Of a stretch of 11,685 nucleotides of DNA, positions 4,907-11,685 are shown in pieces. The DNA comes from Parvibacillus sp035426385 (GTDB lineage: Bacteria > Bacteroidota > Bacteroidia > Chitinophagales > Saprospiraceae), in assembly GCA_035426385.1 (NCBI GenBank), contig DAOLZQ010000081.1:1-11685 (forward strand), written 5' to 3'. The notes under the pieces are model-generated. The model saw only the letters and a program-made list of their open reading frames with translations, was not told the origin of the DNA and did no database searches. Made by a program: the position numbers and the translations under genes. Every line of letters begins with the position of its first letter. Positions within the stretch are counted from its first letter, which is position 1.

Positions 4907-7627
4907 ATGAGTGATTTTTCATTTTTGGCCAATGCTCATTCCTCCTATATAGAGTCATTGTATAACCAATTTATCACAGATCCTGAATCTGTACCTGCAG
5001 ACTGGAAAGCTTTCTTTACCGGCTTTGACTATGCTGCTGCCGGCAATGGCAGTCCAAAGACCCCCTCCGCCAATAACTATACCAAAGAGAATGGCGTCAT
5101 CAAATTGATCCAGGCTTTTCGTCTGCGTGGCCATCTGCTCTCTACTACTAATCCCATCCGGGATAGAAAGGATCGGGCACCTCATCTAGACCTGACTGAC
5201 TATAATCTGGAGGAGAGCGATATGCAAAAAACCTTCGAGGCGGGAGCAGAGATCGGTCTGAGTGGTGCAACGCTGGCTGCTATTATTGAGCGGCTAAGAG
5301 AAATATACTGTGGCAATATCGGCTACGAATTTGGCTATATTGAAAACTGGGAGAAGCGCCAATGGCTCATCAGCAAAATAGAAGGCCGCGATCAATTACC
5401 CGGTTATGGTATTGAATTGCCTGAGAAGAAGCGAATTTTATCTAAGCTCAATGAAGGCGTGATGTTTGAAGAATTCCTACATACTAAGTATGTCGGTCAG
5501 AAGAGATTCTCTCTCGAAGGAGGTGAGACCACTATACCCGCGCTGGATAGTATGATTAATTATGCCGCCGGTGAAGGCGTAGAAGAGGTGGTGATCGGTA
5601 TGGCCCATCGGGGTCGTTTAAATATTCTGGCAAATATTCTGGGTAAGACCTATGAGCAGATCTTTACAGAATTCGAAGGTACTTCAGAACCCAACCTCAG
5701 TTTTGGCGACGGAGACGTAAAATACCACATGGGTTTTTCCAGCCAAATAGTCACATCTTCAGGCAAGAAGGTATATTTGAAATTAGCACCCAACCCTTCT
5801 CATTTGGAAGCTGTCGATCCTGTGGTAGAAGGGTTCGCCAGGGCTAAGGCCGATGTAATGTATGAGAGTGAGTATGATCGGATCCTACCCATTCTCATCC
5901 ACGGTGACTCTGCGGTAGCAGGCCAGGGAGTGGTGTATGAGACTATACAGTTCAGTCAGCTAGACGGATATTACACGGGAGGTACCATTCACTTTGTGAT
6001 CAACAACCAGATTGGGTTTACCACTGACTTCGATGATGCGCGCTCTTCTACTTATTGCACAGCTGCTGCGTATCTGGTAAAAGCCCCGGTATTTCACGTC
6101 AATGGAGATGATCCGGAAGCGGTAATTTTCTTAGCTAAGCTGGCCGCTGAATACAGGCAAAAGTTCAATAACGACGTCTTTATCGACATGGTATGTTATC
6201 GACGGCATGGGCATAATGAAGGTGATGATCCAAAATTTACCCAACCGAAGATGTATGACATCATCTCAAAACATCCCAATGTCCGAGATCTCTATCTTCG
6301 AAGACTGGAAGAGCGTGGAGATATCACGTCGGAGGAAGCACGCCTCAAGGAAAAGCGATTCTGGTCTCTGCTACAAGACCGCCTGGATATGGTCAAGCAG
6401 ACACCACTACCTTACACCTATCAGGAACCTGAATTAGTGTGGAAGAGCTTGAGATTTACCAATGACCCGAATGATTTTATCACTTCACCCGAGACGGGAA
6501 TCCCCAGAGAGACACTGGTGAGCATTAATGATCACCTCAATAGTTACCCGGCTAGTTTTCATGCACTAAGTAAGATATCCAGACTGCTCAAGGGTAAAAA
6601 AGAACTTGCCGAAAAAGATCAAATGGACTGGGCAATGGCTGAATTGGCTGCCTATAGTTCTATTCTACTCGATGGCAGCGACGTACGCATGAGTGGGCAG
6701 GACGTAAAGCGAGGTACATTCTCTCACCGGCATGCCGTGTTTGTAGATGTCGAGACAGCTGAAGAATACAATCGGCTCAGTGGCCTATCCGAAGAGCAAG
6801 GTCGCTTTATGATATATAATTCATTGCTTTCAGAATTTGCAGTACTGGGATTTGAATATGGATACTCACTTGCAAGGCCTTCAGCTCTGGTACTTTGGGA
6901 AGCACAATTTGGCGATTTTGCCAATGGCGCACAGACCATTATGGATCAGTTTATCTTCTCCGCAGAGAGCAAATGGCGTAGAATGAGTGGGCTTGTTATG
7001 CTGCTGCCACATGGCTATGAAGGTCAGGGAGCGGAGCATAGTAGTGCGCGTCTTGAACGTATCCTGAGTATGGCTGCAGAGCACAATGTCACCGTGGCCA
7101 ATGTCAGCACACCGGCCAATTTCTTCCATATACTCCGACGCCAGTTGGCCAGACCTTTCCGCAAGCCGTTGGTCATAATGTCCCCAAAGTCATTGTTAAG
7201 ACATCCTGACTGCATTTCCTCATTTGCTGATTTTGATTCCGGCACTCGCTTTCAGGAAGTCATTGATGACGTGCGGGTGAAGGCAGGGAAGGTGAGAAAA
7301 GTATTGCTGTGCTCAGGTAAGATATACTACGACCTACTGGAATACAGTCGTGCGAATTCAATCACTGATGTCGCTCTCTGTAGGTTGGAACAGATTTATC
7401 CCTATCCACAGGAAGCGATCAATGGTTTAGTGGGAAAATACGGTAAGGTCAATTATGTTTGGGTTCAGGAAGAACCGGCTAATATGGGAGCTCGGACATT
7501 TCTGAGAGATGTACTACCGGGAGAATTCACTTACCTCAGCCGCACGGCAAGTGCTGCTACTGCTATCGGATTTAAAAAAGTACACGATCGTCAACAAGTG
7601 GCTCTAGTTACAGATGCTTTTAAATAG
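4907..7627 (+). CDS. sucA: 2-oxoglutarate dehydrogenase E1 component
   Basis: The thiamine-diphosphate enzyme that decarboxylates 2-oxoglutarate and passes the succinyl group to the E2 lipoyl domain in the TCA-cycle complex. At 906 residues it is full length. The N-terminal segment (1-40, FLANAHSSYIESLYNQF) matches the E2-binding domain. Catalytic motifs follow: GMAHRGRLN (231-239; His234) and GDVKYHMGFSS (269-279; His274), corresponding to His260 and His298 of the E. coli enzyme. The cofactor-binding region runs from HGDSAVAGQG (332) to INNQIGFT (365), with NGDDPEAV (399-406) and YRRHGHNEGDDP (431-442). The pyrimidine-binding domain includes GTFSHRHAVF (603-612) and WEAQFGDFANGAQ (664-676), and the C-terminal domain spans about 770-905. 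sucB does not follow; the next gene is a DNA glycosylase 143 bases on. A promoter-like element and a palindrome precede it. Confidence 0.97.
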   Translation: MSDFSFLANAHSSYIESLYNQFITDPESVPADWKAFFTGFDYAAAGNGSPKTPSANNYTKENGVIKLIQAFRLRGHLLSTTNPIRDRKDRAPHLDLTDYNLEESDMQKTFEAGAEIGLSGATLAAIIERLREIYCGNIGYEFGYIENWEKRQWLISKIEGRDQLPGYGIELPEKKRILSKLNEGVMFEEFLHTKYVGQKRFSLEGGETTIPALDSMINYAAGEGVEEVVIGMAHRGRLNILANILGKTYEQIFTEFEGTSEPNLSFGDGDVKYHMGFSSQIVTSSGKKVYLKLAPNPSHLEAVDPVVEGFARAKADVMYESEYDRILPILIHGDSAVAGQGVVYETIQFSQLDGYYTGGTIHFVINNQIGFTTDFDDARSSTYCTAAAYLVKAPVFHVNGDDPEAVIFLAKLAAEYRQKFNNDVFIDMVCYRRHGHNEGDDPKFTQPKMYDIISKHPNVRDLYLRRLEERGDITSEEARLKEKRFWSLLQDRLDMVKQTPLPYTYQEPELVWKSLRFTNDPNDFITSPETGIPRETLVSINDHLNSYPASFHALSKISRLLKGKKELAEKDQMDWAMAELAAYSSILLDGSDVRMSGQDVKRGTFSHRHAVFVDVETAEEYNRLSGLSEEQGRFMIYNSLLSEFAVLGFEYGYSLARPSALVLWEAQFGDFANGAQTIMDQFIFSAESKWRRMSGLVMLLPHGYEGQGAEHSSARLERILSMAAEHNVTVANVSTPANFFHILRRQLARPFRKPLVIMSPKSLLRHPDCISSFADFDSGTRFQEVIDDVRVKAGKVRKVLLCSGKIYYDLLEYSRANSITDVALCRLEQIYPYPQEAINGLVGKYGKVNYVWVQEEPANMGARTFLRDVLPGEFTYLSRTASAATAIGFKKVHDRQQVALVTDAFK

Positions 7628-7770
7628 AGTCGGAGGTGATATATAGGGATATCAGATTCGAATATTAAGAAACAATAATGCGATTGCTCAGTTTTAAAAG
7701 AGTAATGGTGGCTCCTTTGTCTACCCTGTTGTTCTATTTAATATAATTGTTTTTAAAAATGCCCTGATCC

Positions 7771-8517
7771 ATGCCCGAAGGACCTACGATATTATATTCC
7801 AGTGAGCAATGCAGTTTCCTCATCGGCCAGAAACTTATAGATGCAGGAGGCTATGCCGAGATGGACAGGTCGGGTATGTCGAATATTAAGTTAAAAGATA
7901 TTCGCTCTCACGGCAAGTATTTCATCTTCGTATTTGCAGATTTTTTTGTCACTGTGCACTTGGGTTTATTTGGGCGATTATTGATCAATGAAACGAAAAA
8001 AGTCAATCCCAGTTTCTCACTCCATTTCGCACACGATGAACTCAATTTTTATGTCTCCAGAATAAAAAGATATAGCGGTAAGCCTGAAGATTATTTTGAC
8101 TGGCGTATAGATGTGATGAGCGAAGCATTTGACGAAAAGCAAGTTTATAAATTAATTCATGAAAACGCTGCTGACCAAATGATCGGTGATGTCCTGATGG
8201 ATCAGCACATCCTGGCAGGTGTAGGTAATATCATTCGCAATGAAGCTTTATACCGAAGCAAGATACAGCCTGAAAGCATAGTCAAAAATATACCTATTCG
8301 AAACTTGAAAAGAATAATTACCGAGGCTCAGGAATATAGTCAGGAATTTTACCATTTAATTGTAACGGGCGGTGGTGTAAAGAAGCAGGCGCAGATCTAT
8401 GGAAAAGATGAATGCCCGGTGCATCATACGCCACTAAACATTTACATTGCCGGGAAGGTCAAGCGAAAGACCTATGTATGTACTAAATGTCAGAAACTAT
8501 ATGTAGGTAAGAAGTGA
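7771..8517 (+). CDS. Fpg/Nei-family DNA glycosylase (endonuclease VIII-like)
   Basis: A bifunctional base-excision repair enzyme that removes oxidised bases and cleaves the strand at the abasic site. The product starts MPEGP, so after Met removal Pro2 is the Schiff-base nucleophile and Glu3 the catalytic acid; this fixes the ATG at 7771. Lys49 in SHGKYF matches the beta-hairpin lysine. The helix-two-turn-helix is at about 138-170, with AGVGNIIRNE (149-158). The C-terminal zinc finger has Cys215, His218 (or His219), Cys237 and Cys240, so a histidine stands where the second cysteine usually lies. Arg232, five before Cys237, matches the finger arginine that contacts DNA. At 248 residues it is slightly shorter than E. 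coli Nei and closer to the Bacteroidota MPEGP-type branch. Substrate range is unknown. It is probably transcribed separately from sucA. Confidence 0.88.
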   Translation: MPEGPTILYSSEQCSFLIGQKLIDAGGYAEMDRSGMSNIKLKDIRSHGKYFIFVFADFFVTVHLGLFGRLLINETKKVNPSFSLHFAHDELNFYVSRIKRYSGKPEDYFDWRIDVMSEAFDEKQVYKLIHENAADQMIGDVLMDQHILAGVGNIIRNEALYRSKIQPESIVKNIPIRNLKRIITEAQEYSQEFYHLIVTGGGVKKQAQIYGKDECPVHHTPLNIYIAGKVKRKTYVCTKCQKLYVGKK

Positions 8518-8525
8518 TAAAAGTT

Positions 8526-8549
8526 AGTGATTAAGTGATTGAGTGATTG
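8526..8549. repeat. Octamer tandem repeat (AGTGATTG)
   Basis: Three copies with an 8-base period: AGTGATTA (8526-8533), AGTGATTG (8534-8541) and AGTGATTG (8542-8549), then a decayed AGTTGTTT. It lies just after the glycosylase stop, in the second convergent gap of the window, much as the heptamer array lies in the first. Confidence 0.75.
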
Positions 8550-8566
8550 AGTTGTTTGAGACAACT
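8550..8566. terminator. Stem-loop in convergent gap, possible terminator
   Basis: AGTTGT-TTGAG-ACAACT forms a perfect 6-base stem with a 5-base loop 33 bases after the glycosylase stop. It has no T-run on either side and little G+C, so it is at best a weak terminator or a processing site. Confidence 0.3.
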
Positions 8567-8604
8567 GACCAAAAACATCACGAAGGGATTTAATTTGAAT
8601 AGTC

Positions 8605-8619
8605 CCGAATGAAATTCGG
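8605..8619. terminator. Second stem-loop in convergent gap, possible bidirectional terminator
   Basis: CCGAAT-GAA-ATTCGG is a perfect 6-base stem with a 3-base loop midway between the glycosylase and glycosyltransferase stop codons. Placement suits a shared terminator, but no clear T-run follows on either strand. Confidence 0.35.
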
Positions 8620-8704
8620 AGATAATTCAGGTCTTATGTTAGAACAACAAAGTGGTCCAATAATTTTAAAAGGTATACTAATAGTCAAATTCTATTTTCC
8701 ACAA

Positions 8705-9625
8705 TTAGAAGTTTTGCTCCCTTACCACATACAGTGGTCGGTTAAGAATATTCTGATTGATGCGACTGAGGTATTCGCCTATAATCCCGATGGCAATCAT
8801 CTGGATACCACCGATAAATAAAATACTAATCATGATAGAACCCCATCCCGGCACAAAATCTTCAATAATAAATATTGAATAAAGGACGTAGAGAAAGATT
8901 ATAAAAGCGACAATGCTGATGAATAAGCCCAGGTAAGTTACCAATTTTAAGGGTGCATTTGAAAATGAGGTAATACCGTCGATAGCCAAGCGCAACATTT
9001 TCCTAAAACTATATCCGGTGATACCTGCAAATCGCTCTTGCCGATCATATAGTACTGAAGTCTGATTGAATCCAATCCAAGCCACTTGGCCTCTGATAAA
9101 TTTATTTTTCTCTGGCATACGGCGCAATTCTCGCACTACTTTCTTATCCATGATCCGAAAATCACCACTGTCCACCGGTATATCGATGGTGGTCAACCTG
9201 GACAATATCCTATAGAATGTTTTTGCGCTCCATTTCTTAAAATAGGTCTCACCTTGTCTTGAATTTCGGCGGGCATAGACTACTTCATATCCCTCCTGCA
9301 TCTTGGCATACATCTCGAGGATTAATTCGGGCGGATCCTGAAGATCAGCATCAATAATACACACCGCCTTGCCACTTGCGCTATCCAGGCCTGCGCTGAC
9401 GGCTATCTGATGGCCGAAGTTGCGACTGAGATTAATGTATTTTACCTTAGAATCAATTTCAGCCAGCTTTTTGATTTCATCTATGGTATCATCTTTGCTT
9501 CCGTCATTGATAAATATTAATTCGTGTGACGGTGAAATTTGCTCTAATACCTTCTTGGCTCTGGGATAGAATTCTGGCAGAGTCATTGATTCATTATAAA
9601 CCGGGACAATGAGTGATATCTCCAT
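8705..9625 (-). CDS. GtrB/DPM1-like family 2 glycosyltransferase, membrane-bound
   Basis: A 306-residue glycosyltransferase expected to move a sugar from a nucleotide donor to a polyprenyl phosphate on the cytoplasmic face of the inner membrane. The GT-A fold is seen in IVPVYNE (6-12), INDGSKDDT (39-47), and DADLQDPPE (92-100), whose Asp-x-Asp binds the metal and donor. DSGDFRIMDKKV (152-163) matches the acceptor loop of the GtrB/polyprenyl-phosphate mannosyltransferase group. Two C-terminal membrane helices lie at about 227-253 and 262-286, followed by the GEYLSRI...RPLYVV tail usual for this family. The start codon shares one base with the smpB stop (TAATG), so the two are probably translationally coupled. 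The sugar and final glycan are unknown; no flippase or polymerase gene is in the window. Confidence 0.9.
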   Translation of the reverse strand: MEISLIVPVYNESMTLPEFYPRAKKVLEQISPSHELIFINDGSKDDTIDEIKKLAEIDSKVKYINLSRNFGHQIAVSAGLDSASGKAVCIIDADLQDPPELILEMYAKMQEGYEVVYARRNSRQGETYFKKWSAKTFYRILSRLTTIDIPVDSGDFRIMDKKVVRELRRMPEKNKFIRGQVAWIGFNQTSVLYDRQERFAGITGYSFRKMLRLAIDGITSFSNAPLKLVTYLGLFISIVAFIIFLYVLYSIFIIEDFVPGWGSIMISILFIGGIQMIAIGIIGEYLSRINQNILNRPLYVVREQNF

Positions 9626-10083
9626 TATCTATAGTTTTTTAGGCGTTCTTCTTCCCGTCGGTTGTCCTTTTCTTTTATTGTATTCCGCTTATCATATAGC
9701 TTTTTTCCACTTGCCAGTGCAACTTCTAATTTGGCGAAGCCTCTGTCAGTGATGTATAAGCGAGTGGGAATGAGGGTGTGACCCTTCTCAGTCAACTTGC
9801 GTTCTATCTTCTTTAACTCTGTTTTATTTAATAGCAAGATGCGATCTCTGCGAGCCTCGTGATTATAGTACGAACCCTGAGAGTACTCTGAAATAAATAA
9901 ACTCTTTACGATCAACCTGCCCTGCTGAAATAAGCAGTAAGCGTCTGCGAGATTGGCCATCCCTTCGCGAATTGCCTTGATCTCAGTGCCGCGCAATTGT
10001 ATTCCCGCCTCAAATTTCTGTAGTAAGAAAAATTCAAAAGCAGCACGCTTATTCTTTATATCTATTTTCTTCTGTACTGACAT
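9625..10083 (-). CDS. smpB: SsrA (tmRNA)-binding protein SmpB
   Basis: The RNA-binding partner of tmRNA in trans-translation, which frees ribosomes stalled on broken messages. The 152-residue product has the family's usual length. Visible motifs are FEAGIQLRGTEIKAIREG (24-41), YNHEARRDRILLLNKTEL (73-90), and GHTLIPTRLYI (100-110) with KLEVALASGKKLYDKR (117-132). The basic C-terminal tail (133-152) is disordered in solution and reads the empty mRNA channel. AAGGA sits 11 bases before the ATG at 10081-10083. The gene follows lpxK after 55 bases and overlaps the glycosyltransferase start by one base. The tmRNA gene (ssrA) is not in this window. Confidence 0.97.
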   Translation of the reverse strand: MSVQKKIDIKNKRAAFEFFLLQKFEAGIQLRGTEIKAIREGMANLADAYCLFQQGRLIVKSLFISEYSQGSYYNHEARRDRILLLNKTELKKIERKLTEKGHTLIPTRLYITDRGFAKLEVALASGKKLYDKRNTIKEKDNRREEERLKNYR

Positions 10084-10099
10084 TAATTTAAAATTCCTT

Positions 10100-10107
10100 C
10101 AAACTTA
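10100..10107 (-). promoter_or_regulatory. Candidate -7 box for smpB
   Basis: Read on the minus strand this is TAAGTTTG, an exact TAnnTTTG match 16 bases before the smpB ATG. The implied leader would be about 10 bases. No good -33 element is seen, so smpB could also be read only from lpxK. Confidence 0.35.
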
Positions 10108-10138
10108 AATAAATTTAACTCATCTCTATCTTACTTAA

Positions 10139-11227
10139 TCAGGATTTATAACTGAGCATTTTATTCTTTATATAGTGATCGAACTGATCGCTATTGCTTC
10201 CGATGAAGCGAACTTCTGCCGGAAGATTATAAATAGGCAAATTTTGTTCCAAAATAAATGGACGGTGCAGGGCAAGTCTCACAGCATCTTTTTCTGTGGT
10301 CAGAATTATCTTCTTGTCTACCTTCAATTGATCCAATGAAACTTTCAAAGATCCGATCTCCTGATTGGTAAAATAATGGTGATCGCCGTATTCTAAACTG
10401 TGTATTTTAGAAACCTTGGATTTTAAATAAGTAAGCAGATAATCAGTCCCGGCAATGCCGGAAAATAGAATAATTTCCATATCGGGAGTCAGTTCCAATC
10501 TTTCCTGAGTATTGAAAAGACGATAAGGTGTTCCGTAAGCAAAAGTGGAAAAAAAGACTTCCTGATGTGGTAAAGGAGATAATTTCTCCCGATAATATGC
10601 TTCTTCCTCTGCTGTCAAAGTAGAGGGGCATTTGGTCACTATGATGCAATCACCTCGCTCTGCGCCTTCCCGCGACTCTCGCATAGCACCTACAGGCAGT
10701 AGAAAATCATTGAAATAAGGCAGATCATACTCAGTAAGCAATATATTCAGATAAGGAGATACTGAGCGGTGCTGAAAGATATCATCCATTAATACGACTT
10801 GTACCTGGGGATTATTCTGTAATAAAGCAGGAATGGCCAGTGCTCTGTTTTCTCCCACAAATACGGGTAGAGGGGGAAACTTATACTTCAATAGTAAAGG
10901 CTCATCACCTACTTGTTCGGAAGTGGATTGAGTGGTGACAGGCAGGAAACCTATCGTCTTTCTGCCATAGCCTCGGCTGAGAGTAGCTACATTGATGTAG
11001 GGTTCTAGCAGTCTGATGAGATATTCTATGTGGGGTGTTTTCCCGGTCCCGCCTACTACGAGATTACCCACACCTATGGTAGGCAGTGAAAACCGGGCAG
11101 AACGGATGATATTATAATCATATAGCGCATTACGTATCCAACCTATTACCCCAAACAATAGAGCAAACGGCAGGAGTAACACAGCTACGGATTTTAGCGG
11201 ATTCTTCCTCTTTACATTCAAACTCAC
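10139..11227 (-). CDS. lpxK: Tetraacyldisaccharide 4'-kinase LpxK
   Basis: Inner-membrane kinase that phosphorylates the 4' position of the lipid A disaccharide using ATP. The 362-residue product carries one N-terminal membrane segment (about 14-30). The P-loop is at 54-64 (GNLVVGGTGKT, Lys63), followed by SRGYGRK (84-90) and GDEPLLL (107-113). DDIFQHR (148-154) matches the DDGFQHR motif of the family. VTKCP (197-201), GDHHYF and TTEKDAVRL near the C-terminus are also characteristic. The start taken is GTG at 11225-11227, the first start after an in-frame TAA; a second in-frame GTG at 11180-11182 would begin MLLLPFALLFG, also a plausible LpxK N-terminus. A terminator-like hairpin ends six bases before the first GTG. 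smpB follows after 55 bases. Confidence 0.95.
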   Translation of the reverse strand: MSLNVKRKNPLKSVAVLLLPFALLFGVIGWIRNALYDYNIIRSARFSLPTIGVGNLVVGGTGKTPHIEYLIRLLEPYINVATLSRGYGRKTIGFLPVTTQSTSEQVGDEPLLLKYKFPPLPVFVGENRALAIPALLQNNPQVQVVLMDDIFQHRSVSPYLNILLTEYDLPYFNDFLLPVGAMRESREGAERGDCIIVTKCPSTLTAEEEAYYREKLSPLPHQEVFFSTFAYGTPYRLFNTQERLELTPDMEIILFSGIAGTDYLLTYLKSKVSKIHSLEYGDHHYFTNQEIGSLKVSLDQLKVDKKIILTTEKDAVRLALHRPFILEQNLPIYNLPAEVRFIGSNSDQFDHYIKNKMLSYKS

Positions 11228-11230
11228 GTC

Positions 11231-11266
11231 AATAAAAATTTAGCGCAGAAACCAGGATTCTGCTCT
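11231..11266 (-). terminator. Rho-independent terminator of the M1 aminopeptidase gene
   Basis: On the minus strand AGAGCAGAA and TTCTGCGCT pair over eight of nine positions around a 7-base loop (stem 11242-11250 with 11258-11266). A T-rich tract containing five Ts (11238-11234) follows. It lies 69 bases after the aminopeptidase stop and ends just before the lpxK start, so it could also act as an attenuator for lpxK. Confidence 0.6.
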
Positions 11267-11335
11267 GTTGACTATTTGAATGCCTGAAATACTTTTAAGT
11301 TTATTCCGGGAGCACACTAACATCAGATTGCATTA

Positions 11336-11685
11336 TCAGGTTCTCCTGGCCTGCATTGGATTTTTATTGCCAGTGGTAGGCTCAGATTTCATCTTTCGCT
11401 TGAAAGCTTTGATCTTGGACGCTTGCGGCATTACTCCCCAGCTATTATTATTCTCATCGATATCCGCAGTCTCACGCATTGGATCCAGCTTGATGGAAAC
11501 TACTTCTTTTGTCTTGGCAAATGTCTTGGTCACATTTTTCTCATTATAGCGCCAGATTTGTGCAGGTATACGCGTGATCTCAGTAGAGCCATCGGCATAT
11601 GTCCATTCGATAATGATGGGCATGACCAGGCCTCCTTTATTTGAGAAGCTAAGTTCATAATAGCGTATATTTTCAAATGGTGCTG
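11336..11685 (-). CDS. M1 family metallopeptidase, C-terminal part (partial)
   Basis: An open minus-strand frame enters from the right edge and ends at TGA 11336-11338, giving 116 residues. It reads APFENIRYYELSFSNKGG, then LVMPIIIEWTYADGST, then RIPAQIWRYNEKNVTK. This matches the C-terminal region of gluzincin M1 aminopeptidases of Bacteroidota, including the late KLDPMRETADIDENNNSW segment, where the expected Leu-Asp-Pro and Asp-x-Asn pattern recurs. The catalytic HExxH site lies beyond the window. The enzyme would release N-terminal residues from peptides, and many homologues are secreted or periplasmic. The last 30 residues (after GVMP) are basic and look longer than the usual ending. An internal ATG would give a 95-residue frame, but the homology clearly continues upstream of it. 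A plus-strand open frame at 11280-11549 is its shadow. Confidence 0.85.
   Translation of the reverse strand, partial: APFENIRYYELSFSNKGGLVMPIIIEWTYADGSTEITRIPAQIWRYNEKNVTKTFAKTKEVVSIKLDPMRETADIDENNNSWGVMPQASKIKAFKRKMKSEPTTGNKNPMQARRT

Noticed and set aside
7628..7770. Promoter for the DNA glycosylase (CTCCTTTG at 7712-7719)
   Set aside because: It misses both leading bases of TAnnTTTG and the nearest TTG lies too far upstream, so I could not support it.
8609..8821. 70-residue plus-strand open frame in the convergent gap
   Set aside because: More than half is antisense to the glycosyltransferase C-terminus, and the rest is AT-rich gap sequence with a stem-loop at its upstream edge.
11280..11549. 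89-residue plus-strand open frame with hydrophobic stretches
   Set aside because: It is antisense to the M1 metallopeptidase C-terminal region, whose protein similarity is clear; the apparent membrane character is a by-product.

Overview
The window looks like chromosomal DNA of a free-living member of the Bacteroidota. Supporting signs are a type IX secretion C-terminal signal at the left edge, a DUF6252-like lipoprotein, several matches to the Bacteroidota -7 promoter box TAnnTTTG, few clear Shine-Dalgarno sites, and LpxK, which implies a lipid A outer membrane. A Saprospirales/Chitinophagales-type organism would fit, but the sequence alone does not fix the order. No tRNA, rRNA, CRISPR array, transposase, phage gene or origin was seen.

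Layout. 1-83 is the C-terminal end of a secreted protein (+). 198-2975 is a compact three-gene minus-strand cluster: an uncharacterised 463-residue cytoplasmic protein, a DUF6252-like lipoprotein and a lipid-anchored M15 (VanY-type) peptidase, with gaps of 18 and 21 bases. An AT-rich 473-base gap (2976-3448) follows, then two overlapping paralogous Crp/Fnr-type regulators (3449-4764, +). Next are sucA, encoding the E1 component of 2-oxoglutarate dehydrogenase (4907-7627, +), and a Nei-like DNA glycosylase (7771-8517, +). The right part is all minus strand: the C-terminal part of an M1 aminopeptidase (11336-11685), then lpxK, smpB and a GtrB-like membrane glycosyltransferase. The last two overlap by one base.

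How it works together. Most of the window is housekeeping: TCA cycle (SucA), base-excision repair (Nei-like), ribosome rescue (SmpB), lipid A synthesis (LpxK) and envelope glycosylation or peptidoglycan editing (glycosyltransferase, M15). The least ordinary parts are the tandem regulators, which align over all 219 residues without a gap and share an N-terminal extension and a Cys-x-x-Cys motif, and a 15-base palindrome between them and sucA. Also notable are the 463-residue protein, whose tail resembles the end of NMN/NaMN adenylyltransferases, and a terminator-like hairpin just ahead of the lpxK start. I found no clearly new multi-gene system; the regulator pair with its candidate operator is the best lead.
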